Source: Primula veris
Taxonomy: Eukaryota > Streptophyta > Magnoliopsida > Ericales > Primulaceae
Length of the DNA: 64,000 bases
Reading direction: 5' to 3'
Assembly: GCA_963682055.1 (NCBI GenBank)
Contig: OY821749.1
Span: 17,992,631-18,056,630 of the forward strand
The position numbers were made by a program, and so were the translations under genes. The first letter of the stretch is position 1, and the number at the start of each line of letters is the position of its first letter. Below the pieces are notes generated by a model. That model was given only the letters and a program-made list of their open reading frames with translations. It did no database searches and was not told where the DNA came from. Below, piece by piece: positions 48,801 through 61,600 of the stretch.

Positions 48801-51800
48801 TTAAGTTCATTAATAGTGTAAGTACAGATTCCACGAAGGTGCAAACTCGTTAAATAAATAAAAGAGCCATGCAATTATTAATATTCCCATTGAATATTTT
48901 GGTCCCCGTGGTGGACAAACAAAACTAAACGGTGGGAGCAGGACTACTAGTTTTCAAGATTTGATGTGCATATTCTAAGCTTTTCTTGTTGGGCTGATTA
49001 TTACACCCAGTATTTTGTCTGTCTTAAAAAAGTTTAGCATTCATTGCAGAAACTAATATATTGCCAAAATTTCCAGTGTTATGACAAATACTCCTTGCAA
49101 AATCTTCAAAAAGCTGCAACATTACGTGGGCACTCATTCTGGGGTAGGGTACCTGATAATGCTGGTCAATACAATTCTAGACCACATGAAACTGGTTTCT
49201 TTTGTGAACAAGGAGATTATGACAGCTACTACGGTCGTTTTTTCCTCCGTTGGTATTCACAGACTTTAATAGATCACGCTGATAATGTCCTGTCTTTTGC
49301 AACCCTTGTGTTTGAGGACATAACATTAACCGTGAAGGTATCTTTTGAGGTGTACATGCATATGTGGCTATTGTATTTATAGTGGATCCTAGATTTTAAT
49401 TTTCTCCAACATTAGTTGCTTAGATTATAGTTTGTCCTAAAAAAAATTATTTTTCCGAGTTCCTGCATCTGTTGAGCTCAAACAAAGAGAAGCTGTCTCT
49501 GCAAAAGCATTTAGAGTTATAAATATGCTAAATCCACCTCAATCTAGGGTAATTATGTATCCACTGCGAGCCAGTTGTGTCTTAGATGAAAAAATATAGC
49601 ATAAGAAAGAACAAAAAGTAGAGCAAGAAACAAAATACATTCTTTAGATGGCAGGCATAGGAGATGAAAAGAACCAGAAGCTTTGATTTCATACTCTACC
49701 CTGCGCCCATCTTAATATTTTTATCAAGCTAGCTGAATTGCTTAGTTTTTCAAGTGAAATTTATATTATACATTCTAATTATTTTATCTTCTTAAATTTA
49801 AAGAGGAGGGTATGGATTTCGATCCTACCCCCATAAGAATATAACCCACAACCTCCTAGTTAAGAGTGTGGATTCTGGTAACTAGGCTAGTCCCAATGGT
49901 TATATACTTACATTCTAAATCCTTAAATTAGTTTATTTTTAACCCCCTGCAAGCCAGTCTTCTATTATATGAGGCAAACATGACATAGAAAAGACAATAA
50001 AGAGCAATAGAGACAAGGTATATCCCTAAGATGGCAGGCAGTGGGGATGAAAAGAGCTGGGATCTTGTTCTCATACTCTCCTCTTAATTCGTTCTTAAAT
50101 TGTTCTGGGTTAATTACATTTTTCTACACAAACGTATGACCGCATATTCCACTTTGTACACTAACCTTAAAAAATTAGTGTTTAGTACACTAATGTTAAC
50201 TCTCGGCAATTTAGCAACCTTCGTGTACCCAATCTATTTTTTTTTAGGTAGGGATACTAATTAAAAAGATCAATAATTATATTACATTATTTTATCACTT
50301 TTATTGCTTTTGCATACTATTCTATCACAATTTCCTGTTGTGGTTCCCACAGTACAGTTTCTTTCTCAATGTAACGTACAAAATTGAAAAAGAAAATGTG
50401 AGGCAGGGCACTAAATGTTAAATTTAATAGTTTGGTGTACAAATTCAAAATCTGATGACACATTATTCTACAAAGTTTGTAATTAATCCATTAGTTTATT
50501 AAGTAATTATTCGCTAAATTGCTTAGTTCAATAGTTAATTCAAATTTCGGATTATGCAGGTTCCGCAAGTATATTGGTGGTACAAAACATCAAGCCACGC
50601 AGCAGAGCTAACAGCTGGATACTATAATTCTACAAACCAGGATGGATATTCTCCGCTTTTTGAGGTTTTAAAGAAACACTCGGTTGTACCGGAGTTTGTA
50701 TTTTCAGAGCTACAAATTCCTTGTCAAGATGTGGCATGGGATGATCCAGCAGGGTTGAGTTGGCAGGTAACAAACTTTTTTTGTCTCTTTTGGGGTGTCA
50801 TTGGTGAAATTCAACCACTCTTATTTTTGTTATCGCCTTAACTTACATCTAGGTCTTATACAATACAACCTTAAAATATATATTGTTTCCTTGTCAAAGC
50901 GTTTGTAATTTCGTCAAGTAATGCTAGTGTTTTGCCTAGTGTAGATGAGTTATTCCCTAACTTTAGGTCACATTCGGGAGCAAAAGAGTTTGACTATTCG
51001 CAGTTTGAAGCGGTCAGCTTGTCTCTCTTGTGATGTGGGAACTCTCGAGCTACAGTTTATTGTTTCAGGACTATTCAAAATTTGGTAACAAACCCTGTAA
51101 ATTTTTCCCAAAATAAGTATTAAAAAAAGTATGACTTGAAACTCCACACATAACACAGAAGTTCTATATTAAGTGATAATGATTTGTTTAATTTGTTCTG
51201 ATATTGTAGCTTTCCTACTATAAGTCCTACATAAGACAGAATTTCTTCAGTAAGTGATTAACCTGATTTAAAATTTCAAATACTTGTGTTTGCATATTAC
51301 TCGTATTCAATGAATTTATAGGATCATAAACACTGTCATGGTGTAGCCCTGTGTCACGGTGTCACCCCTTGTCTAAAGAGATAACTGATTTAGCAATAGC
51401 TCAAGATCTCTCTGTCTGAGAACATTATGTCGAAATGCAACTTTGGTGTTGAAATTGATGTCTGTTCTAGTTGTTCTAATATGATGCTATTTTTATTTCG
51501 AATTATCAGGTAATAAATTCAGCCTGGGAGCGGAGGTTGAGTGTAGCAGGTCAGAATGCAAATCCGTGTTGTGATAGGGAAGCATTCCTGAGAATCGTTG
51601 AGACTGCAAAACCCAGAGACCATCCCGACCAATGCCACTTTATGTTTTTTGTTTATCAACTAGTATCATCACCCTTAAACCAAGGAACAACATGCTTCTC
51701 AGATTTAGATTACTTCGTTAAATGCATGCACGGTATGAAAAAGAGACTAATCTTTGCACCTGTTTATTCCGTTCTCTGCGTTCTACTTTGTTATATACCT

Positions 51801-52553
51801 GAAGTTACTAACGTACACATATCATGCATGTGTGTGTGTATATAAATTCCTCCTTCGCTGCATATAGTGCCACTTTGGCAATCCAAACAATTAAGGTGAT
51901 GTAACTATTTTATAGTATATATTACAAAAGAGCCCTGACTTTAAGTGAGATCACATTCATGTCATCTTTAATCCTTTTGTAGTTGTTAAATAAAAAGGCA
52001 AAAGAGTGTTGGTATTTGCATTATAATTTAGCTCTCTTTTTCATTATATTTTAGCTACTATTTTGGAAAAATGGAACATCCTTTTTAGGTACATTCCGGA
52101 AAAAAATTCAGGCAATTATTTATGGACAGAGGGAGTGTGTAACATAGAATTGGATAATTACGCTGGTTTGGCATACATATTGGTAGTTGATCTACCAATC
52201 TTCGCAATCATGTATAAGTGTGGAAATAGCGATAGGTTTCACTCTTGGAAAAATATTTCTCATTCAGTTATTTGGTTCACAAGAAGTAGTCCATATTGAA
52301 TTTTGATTAAAACACCAGTAGAGTTTCTGCTGTTCTTTGTGTGATAGCTTATACTGACAATTTGAATGCGTCCATGTATAGAGCTTTTTTATTAATTAAG
52401 TCAACTTTATAGTTTTAATCCAAGCTCGATGAATATTTACTCTTCTATGTTTTAGTAGTTATTTACTCAATAGGATTCTTGACGCAAAGGGGACAGTTGA
52501 AACTGTTAATAACGTTTTTCCGTTCTGAAATTGCAGGAGAGCTTGAACCATGA
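42889..52553 (+). CDS. BAM8-like: BZR1-type beta-amylase (BAM7/BAM8-like), predicted non-catalytic
   Basis: Ten exons: 42889-43206, 44658-44876, 45715-45795, 46346-46549, 47180-47374, 47971-48135, 49077-49337, 50560-50766, 51510-51732 and 52537-52553. All borders are GT-AG and in frame; 629 aa. Residues 29-95 are a BZR1/BES1 DNA-binding domain ([40 protein letters not shown]). Residues 207-625 are a glycoside hydrolase 14 barrel ([29 protein letters not shown]). Arabidopsis BAM7/BAM8 share this layout and act as nuclear transcription regulators linked to brassinosteroid-responsive growth. By soybean numbering, Glu186 is kept (E373, GASGELKYP). The second catalytic Glu380 is Gln (Q565, AGQN), His93 is Asn (N280) and flexible-loop Asp101 is Ser (S288). 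Starch hydrolysis is therefore unlikely; sugar sensing or DNA binding is more plausible. The choice of BAM8 over BAM7 is tentative. Confidence 0.93.
43447..43975 (+). repeat. Tandem duplication (about 290-bp step) in amylase intron 1
   Basis: 43447-43690 and 43738-43975 share 'ttgtttg(g/t)ttg', 'cttataagctggaataa', 'ttcgtc(t/c)gcga(g/a)cgta(a/g)aagcaaaat' and 'ctgaaaa(g/c)c'. They are diverged but collinear. A single-ended relic (gtgacggaaccaggg, 43398-43412) sits just before. Confidence 0.75.
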
Positions 52554-53170
52554 TATATTAGTAAATACCAGTATACCATACACTTGCTTCGGAGAACAAA
52601 TGTCAGGTTGCAATTAAGTTTGCTCAATATGTCTGTAATCATCTTCCCAGAAAAAAGTTACCTTGCTCAAGATGTAAAGTTTTGTTAATACTTAGCTTTC
52701 AGTTTGTAATCCAAGGGGTCTGTATTTACTAAAGCGAGAAGAGTTAAGGTAGGTGCTTTAGCTTATTGTTAGCGAGTTATATATCAAGTGTAACATAGTG
52801 TATATCTACAATTTCAAATCTCTGCAAATATTGATGAGTACCATACTGCCATGTATCTTATGGTGGTGGTATTTCTATAGTTGATTATTGCCAACTAGAT
52901 CACAGATACTTTCTGCAGAATTTTCACGTACATAATTTTATTTGCCTATCATCATTCTTCCCGATCGTTCGGACCTCGAATAGCAGAACCAAAACCTTGG
53001 CTCTACCCTGCACTTAAACCATGAGCTTATAAATGTCTTTTACTGCTAATTATAGTATAAGCGCTATATCACGCTATGTTGTGCAACGTTGCATGCTTTT
53101 TAAAACACTGAATTATACTGGTATTCAACCCAGCACTCACCAGATTCATTACTTAGCATATGGAAAAGAG
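52510..53170 (+). repeat. Amylase 3' region, copy A of a decayed duplication
   Basis: Contains the last amylase exon and 3' UTR. It is collinear with 54360-54890: ccatacacttgcttc, gagaagagttaag..agatgctttagctt-type words, and ccctgcacttaaaccatg all recur in order. A hAT-type foldback end (gcgctatatcacgctatg to ttttaaaacactg, about 53061-53107) interrupts copy A only. Confidence 0.8.
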
Positions 53171-53569
53171 CTCTGTGAAATGGCAACTTAAACTAACATT
53201 TCTTTTTCAGTATCTTAAGTAAGATCTTTTGTTATTTTTTTCATAAAATAAGTAAAGATCTTTTGATATTTTTTTCATAAAATCAGAAAGATGAGATTCT
53301 CTGTCATCAAAATTATTTTTACATATACATATATTTCTAGACTATTTTTAATCCAAAAGCAAATCATAGTTTATTAATTTTGAGAAAAAGTTATTTTTCG
53401 TAATATGAGGAACCGCTAGTTTTTGAAGATTTTGATTAAAATACAACAAAAAAATTTACTTTTACATAATTTTTTTAAAAAGAAATTGGAGGGGCAGCCG
53501 ATCGTGACTGTCATAGTCTTCCGCAATGTGGTACGTTAAAATAGGACAGGAAACGAAATGAGTGAATTG

Positions 53570-53915
53570 TAAAAGGAACCCACGTGATTGGAGCTGGTCC
53601 AGTAACTTATATGTCCCACTTAATACGACGAAGGACCCCTATAGAATTAAAAGAATTAAAGAATTACGGAATTAAGAGCTCTTTTTTTTCTTTTTCTTTT
53701 TTTTATCTTCAATCAAAAAAATGAACGTGTTTCTTATTTTTTGTTGGACTTTGGGGGTAAAAAAAAATCAGACTCGAAGAAAAAAAAAAACTCCCACAAA
53801 ATTGCCTCACCACTTTTAATCAATGAACGTAAAAGATATAAACAAATTTGTACACTTCTCGTGGATACCAATACTATACTAAAACACTTGCTGATCCTGG
53901 TTCATATTCACTTTA
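53570..53915 (+). repeat. RopGEF intron 1 segment, copy B
   Basis: Collinear in the same orientation with 60940-61200, which lies inside RopGEF intron 1. Shared words are ccacgtgatt(g/a)gaa-type, acttatatg(t/c)cccactta, gaagga-ccccta and acaaaattgcc(t/c)caccactttt(t/a)atcaa. Here no RopGEF exons separate it from the amylase 3' region. Confidence 0.75.
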
Positions 53916-53964
53916 TAATTCTCTTTTGAAAAATGAAAGTAGAATAAACATGGTGGTCCTAGAT

Positions 53965-54152
53965 CATCGGGGCGAAGCCAGGATATGTAAATGGAGGGTG
54001 CCAAAATATATGTATAAGTAACATATTTTTATGGGGGTGCCAAATCTACACCTAAAAAGAAATTGTACTAAAAAAAAATTGCGTCACTTGGGATTTCTAA
54101 AATTATGGGGGGTGTCGTGGCACCCGATCGTTCCCACTTAGCGTCCCCCTGG
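53965..54152. mobile_element. hAT-like MITE (ggggcgaagccagg end)
   Basis: The left part reads ggggcgaagccaggat with gagggtgcca. The right part is the imperfect inverse (ggtgtcgtggcaccc, tccccctgg). A 6-bp direct repeat CTAGAT (53959-53964, 54153-54158) flanks it. It is 188 bp, non-coding, and inserted between the duplicated segments. Confidence 0.6.
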
Positions 54153-54359
54153 CTAGATGGAACCTTCTAATATTTTATATATACTACTTAGCTAGGCACA
54201 TGCAACATGCAAGCACCTCAAATTTAGATTGAATTATCACGGATTCAAAATCTCACTTCGTGGTATTTGTCCAAAAGGACCAAAGCTTTTCTATTTTTTT
54301 GGTTTCATGAGTAAATCTAGACAAAAGAAGCTGATTTTAAAAAAGTTGTATCCTATAAT

Positions 54360-54890
54360 TGCAAGCTGGACCATGCCATGTACATGTAATTACTGTTTTG
54401 TCATACACTTGCTTCACTGAACAAGTAACCAGTTGCAACTGAAATTTTACTTTAGATTCTCCAAACTTTCTTCCCAGTGGAAATTTATTCGTATGTCCTT
54501 CTTGAAGATGTAACCTCTTATTTGAAGTAACCTTTCAATTTGTAACTCAAGAGATCTCTAATCGCGTAATTGAGAAGAGTTAAGCTAGATGCTTTAGCTT
54601 GTAATTGATAGTGATGGTGTAAGTTGTAACATCAATACATCATATTCTACTCATAGATACGATTTCAGGTCTCCGAGAACTGGAGCTGTTTAAGTTGTTA
54701 TGTTTTCAGTTCATCTTTCGATATATGAGTACTAATATAATTCAGTAATTTCTGCTACAATGGTATGTAATGTGTTTGCTCCTTTTACAAAGGTTAGACG
54801 GATGATCTTGGATTCTACCCTTCACTTAAACCATGGTCCAAATTAGCATACTACACCAGATTTATTACTTGGGATAAGGAATGAATCTGT
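54360..54890 (+). repeat. Amylase 3' region, decayed copy A'
   Basis: It starts with a worn image of the last amylase intron-exon junction (aattgcaagctggaccatg, against aattgcaggagagcttgaaccatg in the gene) and continues collinearly with the 3' UTR. It cannot code; it is pseudogene material of the last exon and 3' UTR. Confidence 0.75.
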
Positions 54891-55651
54891 AGCAACATGA
54901 AAGCTTCATCATCTAATATTCTCTCACTCCCTGTCCAATTATAACAAACTAGACAGGTCTATGAGATCTAATTTTCACCAGTTTTATGTCTCTGTGCCTA
55001 ATAAAAGTCCCTATGCTAAACCACTCTCTTTCATTTTACGTACAGAAGGGCAAAAACTACTATTTTAGTCATATTTCAATACTACATTATTGATTTTGGT
55101 ATGCTGATAACTTCTGTAAAACTACAATTTTCTACCAAACTAAAACCAAAATTGAAGATATCTACATAAAGTATTTCTCTGTCGACTGTCAGCATTTCAT
55201 GTCATAAGACTAGTTGAAACCTCTCAAGATACATGGGTTTTATCGGAATAATCGATCAAGTTGTTCAAGAAATCTGTTTAAATTAAAACTAATACGGGTT
55301 CAATCATCCGTGAAGTTACGCAGTTATGTGCTTGTCATCTCAGGGAGAGATAAATCATGTAAAATGATATCTAAAAGGCTTTCTAAACAACATATAATTC
55401 CACAAAGCAGTAGTAGACATCACCATAATACAACAAAACAATGGCACTATTCTTCGAACTCCTTGTTCTTTATACAAGATCTAAAGATACGCAAATTTGT
55501 GTACATCATGTCTCCCCCAGAAACCACAATGTAAAAATGCGGGATCCTCGTGTCATGGATGGTCATGGCTTTTGTACAACATAAAAGATATGCCACCAAT
55601 GTTCTTCGATAACATGATCTTTTTAAAAAAAGGCCAAGATATCATGTGATA
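54891..55651. other. 3' flank of the RopGEF gene
   Basis: Spacer that probably includes the minus-strand RopGEF 3' UTR. No element or gene recognised; the frame at 55214-55534 lies antisense to this presumed UTR and looks random. Confidence 0.4.
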
Positions 55652-58600
55652 TCAAGGGGAGCCCTGAGGAGCTTCACTTCCCATACAACATACTTTGCTC
55701 CGGCTAGGAGTAGCTGTTACTGGAGGGTTTTTATTTTCACAATCAGATACACTATTTGCATGAGAATCGCCAAATTGCTCCTCCACCTTGTTCATTTGGT
55801 CAATGAGAGAATGCCTTGCATGTTGACTAACAGTGGAAGAATTGGAGTTCCTCGTTATGTTTCTTCCTGGAAAACAAGATGTTGGCAACGGCGAGTTGGG
55901 ATTACTCGAAACATCTTCTTGTAAGATATCTTCAATTCGAGAAAGTATTCTAAATGATAAATTTTTAAGAAGTCGAGAATATGCTTCCAAAATTGAATGT
56001 CCAACATCCTGCACACATAGGAGGGGAAAACAAATTAAAATATTTCTTTAAGTAACTAGAGCATATGCTTGAGGAAGAAAAATGTCTAAACTCATTCGTG
56101 GTGTCGAAGAAGATGAGACAAAGACTCGTAGAGGAAATTTTGCGTCATAGTGTCTGAAAATATTTTCGGGAAGGAGAAATTAATTATATCAAATCCAAAC
56201 GTCTTAATTACATTTCTGCTAAAACAAGATTTAAAACTGAAAAATTGGTCAAGTTCAAAAGTTTGTGTTGAAGGATTTTTTATTGTCAAAATTTACATCA
56301 CAATCATAACTGTAAAATCAAACTTTCCCTACTTTCTTGAACCAATTTTGAAGCATCTCAGTCAATGATATACTGGTTTCTCATTCTTTTTAAGGCTTTC
56401 ATAATTAACTACGAATAATTTCATGTTAAGAGTAATTGAATAGATAAGGTTTCTTATCTTTTAGCGGAAGAATTACCAATACCTCTACTTAAGAATTAAG
56501 ATAAGAGTGACATGTTTAATATTCAAAATATACATAAAAGATTATTTGTATAGTTTTTGAGGAAAATCTTATATTACACGTACGTTACTCCTATTCAGTT
56601 TCATTGTCCCACCATCGTTTTTGAGTAAAACCTAGACTACTTAGTACTTAGCACTAAGTTATTTCAGATAATGTAAAAAAACCATAGAATTAGTATATCT
56701 TGAATCTCCAGATCCCATGATGATCATATCCAAATTTTAAAAAGAATAAAAGAAGCGTCGACTATCAGATTCTCATCATTCTAAAGAACTGAACATTGTA
56801 GAATAACTCACCTTGCCATATTGGACTTTCACAACATCAAGAAATGACTGGGGAAGATCAGGATATCTGATTTTCAACTTCTCTATAAGCCCTTCTGCTT
56901 GGTCCAAGAAAAACTCCGTCTTATCGAGCTCGGTTAGTGGGTCCTTCATAAAAGACCATGAGGTCCGAACTGGAGATTTCATATTATCTTGTTCTGTAAA
57001 TCTCTCTTTCCAAGCTAAGATTGCTGCTTCCAATCTATTGATAGTTTCGAGGGCATTATGTTCTGAATTTAAGTGTAGACAATCTAACATTTCTTCGGAC
57101 GACATTGATTCTTTGTTCAGGATTTTATATAATTCTTCACCAAGGCTCGCCTTTCCAGACTATAATCATGTAAAGAAAAGAGTATTTAACATTTTAAAAG
57201 CGAAAGTGATTCTTCAATGCTTCCGGATGTTACTCCAGAGGGGTTGAAATGCAATTTCAAAAATTACAAATTTGGTCCTTCCGGGGTATACTTGACGAGA
57301 AGTAGCCGTGTGGCGCGTAGACATTAGTCTTAAATAGGCAACATAAATCAATCTTATGATCTAAAAAGTTCACTACAGAAAAATGAACCTCTCAAGCTGT
57401 AAAAATATAAGTAAAAAGGCTACATTACCACAAAAAGTATAGTCCACGAAACTAAGGAAATTTTGTGTTACAATTTACAATGACTGAATCGTGCTTTCCC
57501 TTTCTTTTCTTATGGGTCTCAATATTATTTACCAAGGGGAGGAGATTTATTTGCCTCTTTTCATTAATTTTTGAGAATTTTCTTTTTCTGTCATGGCCAG
57601 ACTTCTAGCTTTCGTGGCCAATTTTGTCATGCACTTGGTTTATCATTGACCAAATTATATTATGTTGCTTCAAGAATTATACGACTAAACGAGTTCTTTC
57701 AAAACTAGTAAATATTATTGAGGTTACATAAAAATATATAATTTCTTACCTTAGGAAGTGCATCTTTTATGATGTTTGGGACAGGCATTTCAAGCAAAAC
57801 CGTGTCATTAATTGATTTAGCAGCCTTGAACACTTGGTGCACGATTTTACCCGTATTAAGCAACTTTTGCTTTTCTTTATTGGAGAGGCCATTGTTTGGT
57901 ACTTGGGGTAAAGGAAGCCACCATCTTCTGCTTTGCCTGGCAATCCCGCTTTTCTCTCCAGCTTTGCTACCTCTTTCGTCGTACCAAAACTCAGTGCCTT
58001 CCATGGAGTTAAGTGTCTCCTATAAATTTCATATATTCATTACGAGTTCAAATACAAATATCAATGTATAAAAAAATCTCTTCCATCTTTACTCATTATA
58101 TGTATTTGTTTACAATAACACTTTCTGATCCTCACTGTTAAACACAATCCCACTTTTTTGAGTTCTCTCATACTTTTACTATCTAGCAAGAAAAAAAGTT
58201 GTTTCAACAAGGGTGATGTCTCCAGCAAAAAGTAGGAGTCAGGACACAAATAGATGGGGATCAATAGAAAGGTAAAATCAAGAGTATGTTTACTTAAATC
58301 CCATTTTTGGTAAATTAGTAATATATTATTGAAGCGTCATCGGTTTCAAGAAGTTTTCTAGAAATATGATGTTTGTAAAGTTTGTTATCAGACTTAGAAA
58401 AATAAATTTTCACTTGGAATAAAAGCAGTGCTTCTGTCTTTCTTTTTCTAGTTTTCTTCCAAATTGGTTCTACATCACCTTTCACCTGGCAGATGCACCA
58501 GCAATCCTTGGTAAACAAAAACTGCAACAAATTGGAAGGCAATTTCTTGTTTGTTTAGTTTAAGGAATTATGAAACAAACGAACAAAGGTGGGATTGGGT

Positions 58601-61600
58601 TCGATAGCCACTTCCAATTAATAAAATAAACTTTACGCCATGTACTGTATTGTTTGTAAAGAAAAACTTATTAAAATCAGCTTCAACAGTTTATAAATAA
58701 TCACAGAGCACCTACAATAAGCATGGTGTCCAACTGTCGGAGAGCTGGAAGATTTATATTGACATCACTACGAGCTTTTGGAGTCATTATCTGCATTCAA
58801 AAATGGAACGAAAAACATAAATTAAAACCAACTACAGCTAAATGGCAGTGCAAAGAAAAAATTGGAATTATATCAGAAAAACTAAAGCATGCCTCCATAG
58901 TGCGGCCATTTGCGCCGTTTTGCGTAGCTGGAACCAACTCGACCATATACTTCGTAGGAGAGAGAAGCCATTCCATTTCCCTTTGCCATTTTATTTTTCT
59001 ATCCTCTGAAAGTGGTTCCAATTTCCAGAGTTCTCCAAAAACAGATGCTGCAGATCCAATTTTATTATTTAGAGCTAGTCACAATTAATAAACATTTTTT
59101 GTTGCCAAACTTATGAGTATTTTTTATGTAGAGCATTAAAAAAAATAAAAGAGTGAGGTTCAAATACTTATTGCTAGCTTTAGTCGGTAGCTGTACAAAA
59201 ATGGATTTTAATGTTATACGAGAGTACAAAAGTGTAATTAACATTGCTGTCGAGACCAGCCACTGACATCAGATGGGACATGCTAAGGGCTGTGGCAAGG
59301 TGATCAATTATTCCCACCTTGCATTTGCGAGTGTTGCATTTTCTTCTTAGCTAATTTCTGCAACTGGATCTCACTAAATTACTCCAAACTAGGTGTACGA
59401 AAAATAGAGTGATTGTAATGCAACAATAGAAAGAGAAAAAAAAAACTATACCAGAAAGAGATGTAATGGCATTAGACAAGGCTAGTGCCGCACACACCCC
59501 TTTTCTCCCACCTGTGATATCTTCACCCAATAACAATTTTGCGAACTTCTCTTTCATTATTTCAATATCTGAAAAGTAAAATTTCTGAAACTGTTTTTCT
59601 TTTTCAGAAAAACGGAAAGGGCTTTCTGTAGAATTAGTTGGCAGCCAGTTAGACGAGAATGAACCACAATTGTTATTGCTAGAAGAACAACTTGAGGCAT
59701 CTTCGTCAAAAGAGTCGGTTGGGCATTCATCGCCCTTACTTGTAGCACTTTCATTTTCGTATGTATTGTTGTTGAGAATGAAATTTCCCAAGCCGTTGTA
59801 AGTCCTTATTTCTGTAATTATAACAATTGGGAAAAATTCACTCCAGTTTTACAGAAAGGGGAAAAATGGTAAAGAATTTTATCAAACAGTATGTTGTCGA
59901 ATTACAAAGCAAGCTTGTGCCTAATTACTCAATTGACAAAAGAAAATGTAAGAACTAAAGAAGTCAAAGTTGCGTTTTCTGGTCAATGTGTCTGAGTAAA
60001 TATAGTGTTTACATCCGTTCTGATTGAATAATCTCAAGTTCTCGAATTTATTGGTGACTACATAGCTTGATATACCAAGTACAAGAAATCAAGAATCTTG
60101 TAAACTACTCAACAAATAAGAGTGCGGTTCATACTTCCGGTTATGGCAAAAAAAATCTGAGCTTTTCTCATCCATGAAAGAATTAGGTTAAGCACATGCA
60201 AAAGTCAACATTAATCTAATATCTGCCTCAAAGAAATTAGCAAAACAAATTTAAAACGAGAGGCCTCTAACAATTAATATTAATTAAACTTTGACCTTCT
60301 CTCTGGTACATGAACTTAAGCAGCTTCTTAATCTTCCAAAGTCGGATACTTAAACATTACTAAATTCCAATTTAGGCTACTGATTTTTTATTTTTTATTT
60401 ATTAGTGTTCTTTTTCCTATGTGTCCCCCTCCTAGAAGGTTTTTAAATTAAAAGCTCCACCAGCAACCTAAATATTTATTGTGATCAGTCAAGATCTGGA
60501 ACAATAAGGAGTATTTATTATGGATCCAATGTTTTTACCCTTTGGTCAACAAACAACTTATAAACAATATGTCACATTCAACTAGCTACAGAGACTTGTC
60601 TGGATTGACTTTTATTTGTTCAGTTTTAGCATTTTGTACCTAGATTTACTTATTCTAGAATATATAGTCTACAGTGAAAGAACATCATTTGAAATAAGTC
60701 ACTAATTAGTAGTAATTACTTTAAACTATTCCATCCTGAAGTAAGCTATTAGCTACTTACTCCGCTAAAAGTTTATGCACCTGTAATAATGATAAATATA
60801 GTAATTTCTTGTTCAAATAGAAATTTATAACCAAACAATCCTCCTACTCATTGAAATCTTGATAAATTTTAAGTTGAGGTAATTTAAATGGCTGGTTTTG
60901 AAAATTTAAACATAATAGGACAATAAAATAAACAAATTATAGAGGGGATCCACGTGATTAGAATTTAGAGTTAATCCAAACAGAACCTAAAGAAAACTGT
61001 ACAAAGAAAAGTCATCTTAAGAATTACTTATATGCCCCACTTATTTATTCCACTGATACCAGGAAGCTCAGACACAGGAAGAAGGCCCCTACAAAATTGC
61101 CCCACCACTTTTTATCAAACACCATAATAAAAAAAATTGAACACTTCTTCATGGGCACTGTACTAAAAAATTGTTGTTGGTTCAAATTTACTTTCTGATC
61201 CAAGAAGTCACATTTTGCATGCTTAAGAATTTAACTTGAAATTTTGAGGTCCTTGTGTCTAGCTCAGTATAGTAGCAAAAACTGGAGGGGTTAGTCTAGG
61301 ACCACCAGATTTTTTGTTAAAAAAAAATCTGTATTAACTATTGCATATTTTTTTTCTTTTATTTGGGGAAGGCGTAAGGGAAAAGTAAAATTTTCCGAAG
61401 AATAGTTCATATAGCTCACAAAGTTAAATAGTGGAGAAGTATTACTTTGTTTCATAAGTTTCTTACTATTTCAAATTTTTTTACAGGGTTACCGTGTTGC
61501 GAACGAAAAAAAGGAAAATATTGGAAGCACATTTATTTTACTCATTGATTGTAATACAGGGAAACAAACTTCCAAACAAATTTTATTCTCAAGTAAGTTC

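Noticed and set aside
49800..49885. tRNA-like or SINE-like stretch in amylase intron 7
   Set aside because: It has ttcgatcc and gttaagagtgtgg words, but no poly(A) tail, target duplication or foldable cloverleaf that I could confirm.
52063..52299. 78-codon frame inside the last amylase intron
   Set aside because: Exon 9 joins cleanly to the 17-bp last exon; this frame lacks GH14 resemblance.
53640..53930. Plus-strand frame at 53741-53929 as a small gene
   Set aside because: It lies in the duplicated RopGEF intron segment, and its Lys-rich peptide comes from poly(A) tracts.
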